This document shows, one piece after another, positions 23,893-33,200 of a stretch of 64,000 nt of DNA; positions within the stretch are counted from its first letter, which is position 1; each line of letters begins with the position of its first letter. Below the pieces are notes generated by a model. The model saw nothing but the letters and a program-made list of their open reading frames with translations, made no database searches and was not told where the DNA came from. The position numbers were made by a program, and so were the translations under genes. The DNA is from Corynebacterium pseudogenitalium (GTDB taxonomy: Bacteria; Actinomycetota; Actinomycetes; Mycobacteriales; Mycobacteriaceae). The DNA is taken from contig NZ_CP072934.1 in NCBI RefSeq assembly GCF_024453815.1, forward strand, positions 310,001-374,000, written 5' to 3'.

Positions 23893-26838
23893 TGCGCTTT
23901 CGCAGCGTTTGGCGGCCTCAGCCTGCAACGCGTTAAACGTCGTTTCGATGTTGACGGCCGCGACGTAGTATGCCAGCAAAATGATCTCGGTGGCGTGCAA
24001 CTCGTTGGCGTACTTGCGCGCCAGATCCTTCGGATCAATCAACCCGGACTGCAGCAGGCGGACCATAAAGGTGCCCGTGCCCGTAAACGGATCCAGAATA
24101 TGCACGCTCTCATCGCTTAAACCCCGGCCGAAGTGTTGCCTCGACACATCGTCGGCGGCGCGCAGGATAAAGTCCACGATCTCGACTGGGGTGTAGACAA
24201 TGCCCAGCTTGTCAGCGTCGCGCTTGAACGCCTTCTGGAAGAAACGCTCATAGAGCTCCTTGATCACCTGCTGCTTCCCGGACGCGCTCGTAACCTCAGA
24301 AGCACGCACACGCACCGAGGCGTAGAACTTCTCCAGCGAATCAGTCTCAGCATCCAGGTCACTGTCGTCGAGGGCGTCGACCATGCGCTGCATGACCTGG
24401 GAGACCGGGTTGTGGGCGGCGAAGTCGTGCTCGCTAAACAGGGCGTCAAATACTGGGGCGGTAATCAGGTGCTGCGAAAGCATGCTGATCGCTTCGTCCT
24501 CAGAAATCGAGTCGTTGAGGTTGCCGCGCAGGCCCTCGACGAAGGTGTCGAACTCACCGCGCAGTGTCGCATCCGCCTGGTCAAGCAGCGCGCGGATGCG
24601 GGTGACCTGCGCCTTGGAGATGTCGGCGACGTCGTCGGCCCAATCCTCCCAGTAGGTGCGGGTACCCACCTTGTCCACCAGCTTGGTATAGATCGCTTCC
24701 TGCCACTGCTCAAGCGAGAACAACGCGATCTGCTGGGCAGTGACCTGGTCGGGTTCGTAGGCCTCGGTCCGCTCGCTGTTCGCGAGTTTCTTCTTCGCCT
24801 CCTGCAAAGGATCCACGACCGGCTGGACGGAAATCGGCAAATCTTCCTGCAGGTTCTCGTTCAGCGAAATCGAGTTCACCTTGGCGTTGAAACGATCATC
24901 GTGCGCACGCAGCGCGTTGAGGATCTGCCACACGACCTTGAACCGCTGGTTGTCGTTCAGCGCCTCCGACGGCGATGTATCCGGCGCCACCGCCACCGGC
25001 AAAATGATGTAGCCGTAGTCCTTGCCTTCCGCCTTCCGCATCACGCGACCAACGGACTGCACCACGTCCACCATCGAATTACGCGGGTTGAAGAACACCA
25101 CCGAGTCGAGGGCGGGGACGTCGACACCCTCGGAAAGGCACCGAGCGTTCGTAAGCACACGGGTCTCATTCGTCGGCATATCCGACTCAAGCCACGTCAG
25201 TTTCGTGTTGCGCTCCAGGGCATTCATCGCGCCATCAACATGTTGCGCCTGCACGTCAAGATCCATGTTCAGCGTCTGAGCGTCATTGAGCACCGCTTTT
25301 TCCTGCAACAACTCGCGATGCGACTTCACCAGCAGTGGGAACGCCTCCGTAATCGCCTTCGATGTCTTGATATCCTTCGCAAACGCTACCGTGCGGCGCA
25401 TCGGCTCCGCACCCTCATCGAAGCCGCCCTTCTTGCCCTGCAACGACCCCGAGCGCTTCGCCAACGCATTCCAGACGCCGATCATCGCGGAGCCCGTCGT
25501 TAAGTTGATGTCCTTGCCGCCAGCGGCGTTGAACTTGCCCATCGCATCAGCGCCCAGTGACTCATCCACAGTCATGATGAGCACCTTGTAGTCCGTCAAC
25601 AACCCCTTATCGACGGCCTCTCCGAACCCCAAACGGTGAAACTCAGGACCGTACACGGCCTCGTCATCCATGGAGTACAGTTCCGCCGAATGCTCGATGG
25701 CCTTGCCCTTCACGGTCTCGTCGAAAAGGCGGGGAGTGGCTGTCATGTACAGGCGCTTCTTCGCCTTGATGTAGTCGTTGTCGTGGATGCGGGAGAAATT
25801 CGACGGATCCTCTCCAGCGAGCGTCGCCCCTGTGGTGCGGTGGGCTTCGTCGCAAATGACAAGATCGAAATCCTCAAGGCCGGCCTCCTGCGCGTCGTGG
25901 ATCGCGGGCAGCGACTGGTATGTCGAAAACACGACGCTCAACCCCGCCGCGCGCTTTCGCTTCGACAACCGCTCTGCAATATCCTCGCCATTCGTCGACA
26001 CGGGCACCTCAAGGTCGTACGAGGCGATATCCTCCGCTTTCTTCCCCACCTTGCTGTCGGAACACACCGCGTAGCTGCGAAGATCGACCTGCGCCTGTGC
26101 CGTCCACTCCTTCAACGATTGCGACAGCAAACTAATCGATGGCACCAAAAACAGCACCCGCGCCTTGCCATATTGTTCCTTTGCAACACGCTCAGCCAAG
26201 CGCAGCGCGGTGAACGTCTTCCCCGTACCGCAGGCCATAATCAGCTTGCCGCGATCGTGCGCCTTGAACCCCTCCAGCGACTTTTCAATCGCCGTCGCCT
26301 GATGTGGGCGTGGCTCAAACGTCTCCCGCAAGGTGAGGTTCACCGACATCTCACTGCCTGGGTAGGCGATATCCCAGTTAATCGGGGACTCCGCAATCGC
26401 CGACGTGCCGATCCGGTTCGTGGCGATCAACTGGTTCTCCAACATCGCCTCAGCATTCGACGACCAACGGTCCGTCGTCGAAATGATCAGGCGGTTCGCA
26501 AACTGCTCCACCCCACGATCAGTGTGGAACGAGCGCCCCGATGCCTCAAAAAACGAATCCAGCTGCCCCTTCTGGATATGCGTCGTAGGCAGGTAAAACT
26601 TGCACTGAATTGCCGTCCACTCGCCGTCATCCACCCGCTTCGCGACGAGGTCAATCCCCACGTCCGCCTTGCCGCCGTTGAACGGCCAGTCCACCCAGCG
26701 GTACACCTCAGAGTATTCACTGGACAGCGTCGGGTCTGTCTTGAAATAATTGACCATCAACTTTTCAAACGCCAGGCCCTGCTCTGACTTCGACGGCAGC
26801 TTGCGGAGTTCTTCGATGGCATCAGTGAATGTCGACAT
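23698..26838 (-). CDS. Type ISP restriction-modification enzyme, nuclease/helicase/methylase N part
   Basis: The true sequence runs about 982 residues to the C tract, after which 60-odd frameshifted residues precede a stop. The start is ATG 26838, with TTG 26844 possible. Domains in order: an Mrr-like nuclease (DVGIDLVAKRVDDGEWTAIQCKFY, D...Q-x-K), an SF2 translocase (Walker A MACGTGKT, DEAH in ICDEAHRTTG, later SVGRVMRKAEG), a helical coupler, and methylase motif I (DPFTGTGTFMVRLLQ). The single-chain nuclease-translocase-methylase-specificity layout and about 1,650 residues in total fit LlaGI/LlaBIII-like Type ISP enzymes. Confidence 0.9.
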   Translation of the reverse strand: MSTFTDAIEELRKLPSKSEQGLAFEKLMVNYFKTDPTLSSEYSEVYRWVDWPFNGGKADVGIDLVAKRVDDGEWTAIQCKFYLPTTHIQKGQLDSFFEASGRSFHTDRGVEQFANRLIISTTDRWSSNAEAMLENQLIATNRIGTSAIAESPINWDIAYPGSEMSVNLTLRETFEPRPHQATAIEKSLEGFKAHDRGKLIMACGTGKTFTALRLAERVAKEQYGKARVLFLVPSISLLSQSLKEWTAQAQVDLRSYAVCSDSKVGKKAEDIASYDLEVPVSTNGEDIAERLSKRKRAAGLSVVFSTYQSLPAIHDAQEAGLEDFDLVICDEAHRTTGATLAGEDPSNFSRIHDNDYIKAKKRLYMTATPRLFDETVKGKAIEHSAELYSMDDEAVYGPEFHRLGFGEAVDKGLLTDYKVLIMTVDESLGADAMGKFNAAGGKDINLTTGSAMIGVWNALAKRSGSLQGKKGGFDEGAEPMRRTVAFAKDIKTSKAITEAFPLLVKSHRELLQEKAVLNDAQTLNMDLDVQAQHVDGAMNALERNTKLTWLESDMPTNETRVLTNARCLSEGVDVPALDSVVFFNPRNSMVDVVQSVGRVMRKAEGKDYGYIILPVAVAPDTSPSEALNDNQRFKVVWQILNALRAHDDRFNAKVNSISLNENLQEDLPISVQPVVDPLQEAKKKLANSERTEAYEPDQVTAQQIALFSLEQWQEAIYTKLVDKVGTRTYWEDWADDVADISKAQVTRIRALLDQADATLRGEFDTFVEGLRGNLNDSISEDEAISMLSQHLITAPVFDALFSEHDFAAHNPVSQVMQRMVDALDDSDLDAETDSLEKFYASVRVRASEVTSASGKQQVIKELYERFFQKAFKRDADKLGIVYTPVEIVDFILRAADDVSRQHFGRGLSDESVHILDPFTGTGTFMVRLLQSGLIDPKDLARKYANELHATEIILLAYYVAAVNIETTFNALQAEAAKRCESAPPPPLCFLRRHRACRYIPDPRGRRHPRPHGIQEQQRTHCSPEGSPDQCHRGQPAVLGGPGKRER
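23882..23892. repeat. 11-bp poly-G tract inside the Type ISP gene
   Basis: Eleven consecutive G on the plus strand (C in the coding strand) sit exactly where the frame breaks. Ten (or 7, or 13) would restore one continuous frame through ESAPPPRYVSFEG. This is a classic slipped-strand contingency tract. Confidence 0.9.
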
Positions 26839-26886
26839 GGGCAATATTATGCCCCAGCGACACCCCGTGGGGAGAGTATTGGTTGC

Positions 26887-27179
26887 CTAGAACGGCAGTG
26901 CCTGCGCAACCTGTGGAGGCAGCACGCCTGCGACCTTCGCGCCGTAGCCGATGGCGCCCAGGCCCGCTGCGGCAACGGCGATCCAGGTCAGGATCCAGCC
27001 GGCCTGCGTTGCCCGGTAGGCCTCCTCGGCGGAGGAACCGTTCTCCACGGAACCGTACACCCAATCCCTGGTGGTCTGAGTGTCTGGTGCGGCGCCGGTA
27101 CCCTTGTCGTGCGGATAATCGTGATTTTTCCAGGCAACCCAGTCGGTGTTTTTGGTCGCGCGGTAATGAACCGCGAGGA
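26887..27179 (-). pseudogene. C-terminal fragment of a membrane-anchored protein
   Basis: An open frame without a convincing start encodes NTDWVAWKNHDYPHDKG, then DWVYGSVENGSSAEEAYRATQAG and a membrane helix (WILTWIAVAAAGLGAIGYGA). It ends AQALPF and a stop. The design resembles the tails of corynebacterial surface proteins, but the extracellular part is gone. It could be a short intact gene from an internal GTG. Confidence 0.4.
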
Positions 27180-28103
27180 TTAGGCGCGCCAGAGAGGCAA
27201 CTCGCGCCAGTTGCCAGGTGCGCCTGTGCGAGAAATCGGCACGATGGGATTGTGCGGGTAAGTGTCGAAGAGCTTCGGTAGCCGGTCGGCTGGGGACAAG
27301 CCCAGTTGGCGGTGCAAGTATTGGATAAGGGAGAGCTGCCCGAACACGCGATTCATTCCTTCAGCTACCGGAGCCAGCCTGACGTCATTGTTCAGTTTCG
27401 GTTTGATGTCGTAAACGCGGTTGAACATCCTCGCATGATGAGCTGCGTAGTTGCGCAGAATATTCAAGGATTTCAGCCATGATTCGAGCTGAGGACCGGT
27501 TAGGCCGCAAGGGTGGGCAATCCGGTTGCGCACGATATTGGGCGACATGCCGTACAGGTATGACAGCATTCCCCAATCCATGATTTCGACGGCCGCCCAG
27601 ATGGGTAGAGTCCCGCCATATTTGGATTTATGGTGGGCGACGAAGTCCTCCTTCGACGCTTTCAATGCCGACTGGTACTTTCTCACTCATACCTCATGCA
27701 CGCTACGCCCGTCTTTGTTTCGTTGCCGTGCCCGGGCGCTCAAACGTTGAGGATCCAAATAGATCAGCGGGTCAAGGCGGCCCAGTTCGTGACCGAGCTT
27801 GGTTCGAATAGCCAACTCCACGCGATCAAGCTCGATGAACACGCTGTGGCGCAATTGTTCGTCAAACCCATAGAGCGCTACCACCAGGTCAAACGACGCT
27901 CCGTCAACGAATTCATCTCGGGCGGTGCCGTCGCCTTGGGAGAAGCGGCGCATCGGGTACCAGTATCCGGACAAGCGGTAGTAGTTCAATCGCGCCAGCA
28001 GCATCTCGGCATGCTCGGGATCATTCACTCGCATCCCACGCTGACGAAGCAATTCAACCTGTTCACCGTAGGTCTTGAACTGCTTTACCTGCTCCACGCG
28101 CAC
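27180..28103 (-). pseudogene. Abi_2 family (AbiD/F-like) gene interrupted by one in-frame TGA
   Basis: From a GTG after AGGGGG, the frame reads VKQFKTYGEQVELLRQRGM, then LLARLNYYRLSGYWYPMRRF and YGFDEQLRHSVFIELDRVELAIRTKL, to HEV and TGA (27687-27689). The very next codon begins VRKYQSALKASKEDFVAHHKSKYGG in the same frame and runs to 27180. The whole matches one Abi_2 protein of about 307 residues; a TGG (Trp) to TGA change explains the break. HEPN-like R-x4-H motifs (RNRIAH, RNYAAH) lie in the second half. Separate expression from the GTG at 27686 is possible. Confidence 0.82.
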
Positions 28104-28189
28104 CCCCTGTTTGATACGAAAAACGAAGACCGGCCCTGGACTCCCACCGAGGCGGGCAGCGGAACCGGTCATGTTGCTTGCAAGGCTAC

Positions 28190-28720
28190 CTAGTTGACGA
28201 CGGCGAAGCAAGAACACGGGGCACAGAGCCATCGGTACGTTCACACACCAGTGTGCTCTCTGATCCGTCCGGGTTCGTCGGTCCTCGGGGGCGTATGGGC
28301 GAGAGCCTTCCTCACGCTGTGTCCGGTTTCCCAATCACCCAGGTGACAGAGTCTGAGGCGTATGCGGGGTCGAAGCGCCGCCTGGCGGCCAGGTTCGAGT
28401 TCTTTGACCAACAGGCGTTCGATGCTGGCAGGTTCATCCACGGCGCCACTAACCCGAGACCACCATCCACGACGGCACGAAGCTGCTGGACGCCTGGCTG
28501 GACGAGGCCGACGGGATTGACCAGTTCGGCCGGAAAGCATCCCTGTGCGAACCGGCCCGGTCGGATCACGAGCGGAGTCGATCTGGAATTCGGCGTGCCG
28601 GTTCGCCGCCAAGGTCGAGGCACAGCCGGGTTATCTGTCGCCGGAAGCCTACGCGGAGCTGACGAGCCTACGACCGGATGATTTTACCGATGTGGGGCAA
28701 GCATCCGTGCTTACCGCAGA
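28190..28720 (+). other. About 530 bp of gene debris, no intact gene
   Basis: Scraps of plausible coding sequence occur in different plus-strand frames (SKRRLAARFEFFDQQAFDAG; TIHDGTKLLDAWLDEADGID), consistent with a frameshifted phage or plasmid gene. I cannot identify the parent. Confidence 0.35.
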
Positions 28721-28724
28721 ATCG

Positions 28725-28970
28725 CGCGTCGGTTTGGAAAGCTCAGGTCGCGTAATGAACCGGGCGGGCGAATCTGGCGTCTTGCGTGAATGGGGAGTGC
28801 CAAAGGGCGCAATTTTTGGCGGGGAAGGGGGCAAAAGCCCAGGTCGTGAAAAAGGGGTTGCGTCCTTTGGCACTCACTCTGTGGAGAGGGCACCAAATTC
28901 CTAGATTTTCGCGCGGCGGTTTGGAAAAGCCCAGGTCACGCAAACTGCGTGAGGGAATTTGGTGCGTAGC
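28725..28970. repeat. Three-copy array of hairpin-forming repeats
   Basis: The core (A)AGC(C/T)CAGGTC(A/G) recurs at about 28740, 28835 and 28927, a period of roughly 94 bp. The second and third units are enclosed by their own inverted repeats: GTGCCAAAGGGCGCAA with TTGCGTCCTTTGGCAC (28797-28873), and GCACCAAATTCC with GGAATTTGGTGC (28890-28964). No good protein frame explains the pattern. Confidence 0.7.
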
Positions 28971-28996
28971 CCCCGCAAAACCACATACAACCAGCC

Positions 28997-29899
28997 CTAC
29001 GCGTACGGGACGACCATCCCGCCGAACGCCAGCGCAACAGCTGTGAGCACGGCCCAGGCCAGCATGGCCTTGCCGTTGAGCCCGAGGACCGGGATGAGGG
29101 CGGTGCCGGTCGCGCCGCTGCGAACCTTCATGATGGCGGCGATCGCCAGTGGCAGCGCCACCAGGCCGACCAGGGCAGGCGCGTACACCAGAGCCAGCAG
29201 TACGCTGACTACGAACGGGACGCAGGTCAGGACCGTGAACAGGGTGCGGGCGCGGCTGTCGCCGAGGCGAACCGCGATGGTCTGCTTGCCGGAGGCGGCG
29301 TCGGTGGGGATGTCGCGGATGTTGTTGACTAGGTTCACGGATGCGGAGATTGCGCCGATCGCCACGGCGACGAGCAGGCCCTCCCAGGACAGGAAGCCGG
29401 TCTGGACGAACTCGGTGCCCATCACGGCGACGAGGCCGAAGAAGATGAAGACACTGACTTCGCCGAGTCCGATGTAGCCGTAGGGGTTGTTACCGCCGGT
29501 GTAGAACCATGCGGCGGCGATGCAGGCGGCGCCGACCAGGATCAGCCACCACGCCCCGGCCAACACGGACAGGATGATCCCGAACAGCCCTGCAACGCCG
29601 AACGCGATGAAGGCGGCGAGTTTCACGTCCTTGGGGTCGGCGAGTCCGCTGGCGGTGATGCGTGTGGGGCCGGAGCGGTCGTCGTCGGTGCCGCGGATGC
29701 CGTCGGAGTAGTCGTTGGCGAAGTTCACGCCGATGATGAGGGCCCACGCCACGAGCAGCGCCAACAGTGCCCGGCCGAGGTTGGCGTGCGCGGTAAAGGC
29801 TGCGACGCCGGTGCCGGCGATGACGGGCGCGAAGGCGTTTGGCCAGGTGTGGGGGCGGGAGGCTTCCCACCACGCGTGCAGGTTGGGTTGTGCGTTCAT
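28997..29899 (-). CDS. menA: 1,4-dihydroxy-2-naphthoate polyprenyltransferase MenA
   Basis: About 300 residues, polytopic, of the UbiA family. The first Asp-rich motif is NFANDYSDGIRGTDDD and the second is DIPTDAASGK. It attaches the polyprenyl chain to DHNA at the membrane, yielding demethylmenaquinone. The start is taken at MNAQPNLHAWW after GATGGAAACC; ATG 29911 is an alternative. It is divergent from the glycosyltransferase-like gene at 29948 and marks the beginning of the conserved men region. Confidence 0.92.
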   Translation of the reverse strand: MNAQPNLHAWWEASRPHTWPNAFAPVIAGTGVAAFTAHANLGRALLALLVAWALIIGVNFANDYSDGIRGTDDDRSGPTRITASGLADPKDVKLAAFIAFGVAGLFGIILSVLAGAWWLILVGAACIAAAWFYTGGNNPYGYIGLGEVSVFIFFGLVAVMGTEFVQTGFLSWEGLLVAVAIGAISASVNLVNNIRDIPTDAASGKQTIAVRLGDSRARTLFTVLTCVPFVVSVLLALVYAPALVGLVALPLAIAAIMKVRSGATGTALIPVLGLNGKAMLAWAVLTAVALAFGGMVVPYA

Positions 29900-29947
29900 G
29901 GTTTCCATCATGCCCCGTGTCGGGCCTGTCGGCTAAAGTGGTGCGCC

Positions 29948-30787
29948 ATGTGGGTCGATTATGCGGCGCGGCAGGCGGTGGCGTCGATAGGCGCGGTGGC
30001 GCGTTTGCCCTCGTTACGGTTGGCGGTGCGCTCTGGGCGTCTGGAGTTTCCCGCCGCGGGGCATACCGTGATCAGCCTGACCTCGCACGGCACCCGCTTA
30101 TCGACGGTCCACCACACCCTCGCATCGCTGTTGGTGGGGACTCGCCGCGTGCCCACCATCCTGTGGCTGGACGCGGAGGACTTCGATGCACCCTGGCCCG
30201 AGCCGCTGCAGGAGCTGGTGCAGCGCGGCCTGCAGGTGCGGCGTTCCGACGGCCACTACGGCCCGCACACCAAGTACTACGGTACGTTCCGGCAGCTGGC
30301 GGGCACGGGGACGAGCGTGATTACGGTGGATGATGATGTGTTGTACCCGCGGTGGTTCGTCGAGAAGCTGGTGGTGGATCCGCTGGCGGTGACGGCCTAC
30401 CGTGCCCACGAGATCGCGCTGGTGGGCGAGGGGTTTGCGCCGTATACGCAGTGGCGCAGTGTGCGCACCACCGCGCCGAGCCCGCGACACTTCGCCACCG
30501 GCGTGTCCGGGGTGGCGTACCCGCCCGCGATGGTGGACTACGTGGCCGCCCAGGGCGACGCCTTCCTGCGCGCCGCCCCCAGCGCCGACGACGTCTGGCT
30601 CAACATGTGCGCGGTGCGCTCGGGGCACTTTGTGCGCCAAGTCTTTGACAAACCGAAGGAGTTTCCGCTGGTGCCGGGCTCGCAGTCGGTGGCGCTGGTG
30701 CGGAAGAACCTGCGCGGTGGCAACGACGCCCAGCTCGCCGCAAGCTACAGCGCAGAGGACATCAGCGCAGTCGTCAACGCAGGCTAG
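29948..30787 (+). CDS. Putative glycosyltransferase-like protein
   Basis: 279 residues from MWVDYAARQAV. The core HTVISLTSHGTRLSTVHHTLASLL, then VPTILWLDAEDF, YGPHTKYYGTFRQ and VITVDDDVLYP (DDD around residue 127) resembles a GT-A nucleotide-sugar transferase with its metal-binding acidic motif. DDVWLNMCAV offers a later acidic patch. No signal peptide or membrane segment is seen. Its stop overlaps that of menE by 4 nt. Substrate unknown. Confidence 0.7.
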   Translation: MWVDYAARQAVASIGAVARLPSLRLAVRSGRLEFPAAGHTVISLTSHGTRLSTVHHTLASLLVGTRRVPTILWLDAEDFDAPWPEPLQELVQRGLQVRRSDGHYGPHTKYYGTFRQLAGTGTSVITVDDDVLYPRWFVEKLVVDPLAVTAYRAHEIALVGEGFAPYTQWRSVRTTAPSPRHFATGVSGVAYPPAMVDYVAAQGDAFLRAAPSADDVWLNMCAVRSGHFVRQVFDKPKEFPLVPGSQSVALVRKNLRGGNDAQLAASYSAEDISAVVNAG

Positions 30788-31911
30788 AACAGGTCGCGCA
30801 CCGCGGCCCGGTCCACCTTGCCCGGCCCCAGCAACGGCAGCGCCGCGACGCGCTTGAGCTCCTTCGGCACCTGCCACCGCGGCAGGTCCTGCAGGGCGTC
30901 CATCACGTCCGGTACCTGCGCCTCACCCGCATACGCGGCGCAAATGCGCTGCCCGAAACGCTCGTCGGGCACGCCCACCACGCACGCATCCGTCACACCT
31001 GGCACACCCAGCAGGAAGCGCTCCAGCACCTCCGGCTGCAGCTTCAGCCCACCCGAATCAATCACATTATCGACGCGCCCTTCGACCGTGAGGTGGCCGT
31101 CGACAAGCTGGCCTGCGTCTGAGGTGCGGAACCACCCTGGCTCGGCGAAGTCGGGGTGCTCCGGCTGGTTGCGGTAGCCCTGCGCGACCAGGGGGCCGCC
31201 GAGCCAGATGCGGCCGTCGCGGATGCGCACGTTGGCGCCGGCGATGGGCACCCCGTCGTAGACGCAGCCGCCGGAGGTTTCCGAGGAACCGTAGGTGGTG
31301 ACCACGTTGATGCGCAGCTTGGTCGCCGAGTCCAGCAGTGCCGGATTCGTGGCGGCCCCGCCGACGAGCACCGCGTCGAAGCTGCGCAGCGCGTCGATGC
31401 CGGTGAGCGTGGACATCGCCTTGTCCAGCTGTAGCGGGGTCAGCGCCGTGTAGCAGCGGTCCCCAGTCGCGGCGATCTCCGCGGTACGCGCCGCGAACTC
31501 GTCCACGTGGAACCCGTGCGTCAGGTCCACAAAGGCGGGCTCCACGCCCGCGACCATGCTGCGCACCAACACCTGGATGCCCGCAATGAACGCGGCGGGC
31601 ATCGCCAGCAGCCACTGGCCCGGCCCGCCGAGCGCCTGGTGGGTTGCGTCCGCGCTGGCTATCAGGTTCGTCGGGGTCAGCAGCGCTCCCTTCGGAGTGC
31701 CCGTGGACCCGGAAGTCGCCACCACGAGGGCGACGTCGTCGGCGATCGGCTCGCCCACGCCCTGTGTGTTGCGCAGCAGGTTGGCGCGCGCCGGGTCGTT
31801 CGTCGGCACGGGCAGTAGCGCACGCTGGCCGGTCAGCGCCTCCTCAAGAGCAGGAAGGATCGTGAGCGGCTTGGCGGGGTCAACGGGGAGGAGTTCCAGG
31901 AGCTTCGTCAC
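30784..31911 (-). CDS. menE: o-Succinylbenzoate-CoA ligase MenE
   Basis: 375 residues from GTG. Adenylate-forming enzyme motifs: VVATSGSTGTPKGALLT (P-loop-like), TTYGSSETSGGCVYDG, and GWFRTSDAGQL with a later GRVDNVIDSGGLKLQPEVLE hinge. C-terminal Lys in KVDRAAVRDLF. It activates o-succinylbenzoate to its CoA ester in menaquinone synthesis. Short compared with many acyl-CoA ligases, but typical for actinobacterial MenE. Confidence 0.92.
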   Translation of the reverse strand: MTKLLELLPVDPAKPLTILPALEEALTGQRALLPVPTNDPARANLLRNTQGVGEPIADDVALVVATSGSTGTPKGALLTPTNLIASADATHQALGGPGQWLLAMPAAFIAGIQVLVRSMVAGVEPAFVDLTHGFHVDEFAARTAEIAATGDRCYTALTPLQLDKAMSTLTGIDALRSFDAVLVGGAATNPALLDSATKLRINVVTTYGSSETSGGCVYDGVPIAGANVRIRDGRIWLGGPLVAQGYRNQPEHPDFAEPGWFRTSDAGQLVDGHLTVEGRVDNVIDSGGLKLQPEVLERFLLGVPGVTDACVVGVPDERFGQRICAAYAGEAQVPDVMDALQDLPRWQVPKELKRVAALPLLGPGKVDRAAVRDLF

Positions 31912-31917
31912 GAAGCG

Positions 31918-33132
31918 TTAGTCTAGCGCCCCGCCTGCGAGGACCTCGATGGCGTCGCGCCATGTGACGTTGCCGGTGTCGGGGGCGAAGCGGTCCATCG
32001 ATAAGAGGATGCAGCGGGACCAGGCGGGCAGGGCGTCGAACGGTGCGAGTTCGCGCGCGAGCGTTGCAGGCTCGGCAACCGTGAGCGCCACCTGGATGTA
32101 GAGTGTGTGCTGGCCGTCGTTGGCGATGAAATCAATCTCCCCACCGGGAACCTTACCGGTGGCAACCTGGTATCCACGGCGGCGAAGCTCAAGGTAAACC
32201 ATGTTTTCCAAGTCGTGGCCGAAGTTGAAAGGGCGAGAGCCCAGCAGCGCGGTGCGCAGCCCCGGGTCGACGAAGTAGAACTTGCCGTTTGTACTCAGCC
32301 ACCGCTTGCCCTTCGTGTCGTAATCCCGGCACTGATAAATAAGGTGCGCGTCCGCCATCAGTCCGAGGTAGCGGTCCACCGTTTCACTCGACGCCTTGAG
32401 CCCCTCGTGCTTGAGGTGGCCCACGATGCGGTGCGTGGACACCGGGTTTCCGGCGTTGTCGAAGAGGAAGCGGGCCACGCGCAGGAAAGCGTCGGTGTCG
32501 CGGATCTGGCCACGCAGGGAAATGTCGCGAGTGAAGATGGAATCGAACAGGGAGGAGTTCGCCTGACGAATCACCACCGGGTCCGCGAGCTGTACCGTGG
32601 CGGGGAAGCCGCCGATGGTGACCCACTCCTGAAACGCACTGTCAAGGCCAGGGCGCGCATCCGCCGGGTAGCGGAACTCCATGAACTCCGCCAGGGAAAG
32701 AGGCAGCATCGGGATCTCGATGTAGCGCCCCGCCAAATACGTCAGCGACTCGCCAACGAAAAGGGAAGCGTTGGAGCCGGTCACACAGATCTCCAGTTGC
32801 TCGTTGAGCCGCAGCGAGTTAATCACGCGTGCCCAGTCCTCGAGCTCCTGCACCTCATCGACGTGGAGGTAGCGCAGCCCTTGTGCGAGCCGTTGCGTAA
32901 CGGCGTCGTGGAAGGTTGTCGGGTCCCGCAGCGCGGCGTTGGCCTGGTCCTCGAAGTTGATCACCATGATGGCGTCGTCTGGGGTGCCGTGCTCGCGCAG
33001 GTGGCGGCGGTACAGCTCGAGGAGGGTCGATTTCCCGCAGCGCCGCACACCGGTGATGATGCGAACAAAGTCGCTATCGGTGACTGCCAGCAGGTTGTCG
33101 AAGTACTGCTGTCGCGGGTACAGGGCTCTCAT
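31918..33132 (-). CDS. AAA ATPase of the DUF4143 type
   Basis: 404 residues. N-terminal ATPase with Walker A GVRRCGKSTLLELY (about 28-41) and Walker B-like LHVDEVQEL; the C-terminal DUF4143 domain includes VYLELRRRGYQVATGKVPGGEIDFIA, a degenerate PD-(D/E)xK nuclease-like fold. Function in this family is poorly known. The ATG has no ribosome site and lies 2 nt from a palindrome containing TATACT, so the message is probably leaderless. Confidence 0.88.
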   Translation of the reverse strand: MRALYPRQQYFDNLLAVTDSDFVRIITGVRRCGKSTLLELYRRHLREHGTPDDAIMVINFEDQANAALRDPTTFHDAVTQRLAQGLRYLHVDEVQELEDWARVINSLRLNEQLEICVTGSNASLFVGESLTYLAGRYIEIPMLPLSLAEFMEFRYPADARPGLDSAFQEWVTIGGFPATVQLADPVVIRQANSSLFDSIFTRDISLRGQIRDTDAFLRVARFLFDNAGNPVSTHRIVGHLKHEGLKASSETVDRYLGLMADAHLIYQCRDYDTKGKRWLSTNGKFYFVDPGLRTALLGSRPFNFGHDLENMVYLELRRRGYQVATGKVPGGEIDFIANDGQHTLYIQVALTVAEPATLARELAPFDALPAWSRCILLSMDRFAPDTGNVTWRDAIEVLAGGALD

Positions 33133-33134
33133 GA

Positions 33135-33194
33135 GTTTCGAGTATACCTGAAACTATCTCCAAAACCGGCAAGAGTTTCAGGTATACCTGAAAC
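33135..33194. promoter_or_regulatory. Duplicated palindromic operator before the DUF4143 ATPase
   Basis: GTTTCAGGTATACCTGAAAC (33175-33194) is a perfect 20-bp palindrome. A near copy, GTTTCGAGTATACCTGAAAC, is at 33135-33154, centred 40 bp away. The near copy contains the probable -10 (TATACT on the minus strand). Confidence 0.75.
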
Positions 33195-33200
33195 GCGCCG

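Noticed and set aside
24133..25503. 456-codon open frame antisense to the restriction gene
   Set aside because: Arg/His/Leu-rich mirror of a well-supported coding sequence; typical of GC-rich shadow frames.
28725..28970. CRISPR-like periodicity (~94 bp)
   Set aside because: Repeats are imperfect, form long individual hairpins, and there are no cas genes.
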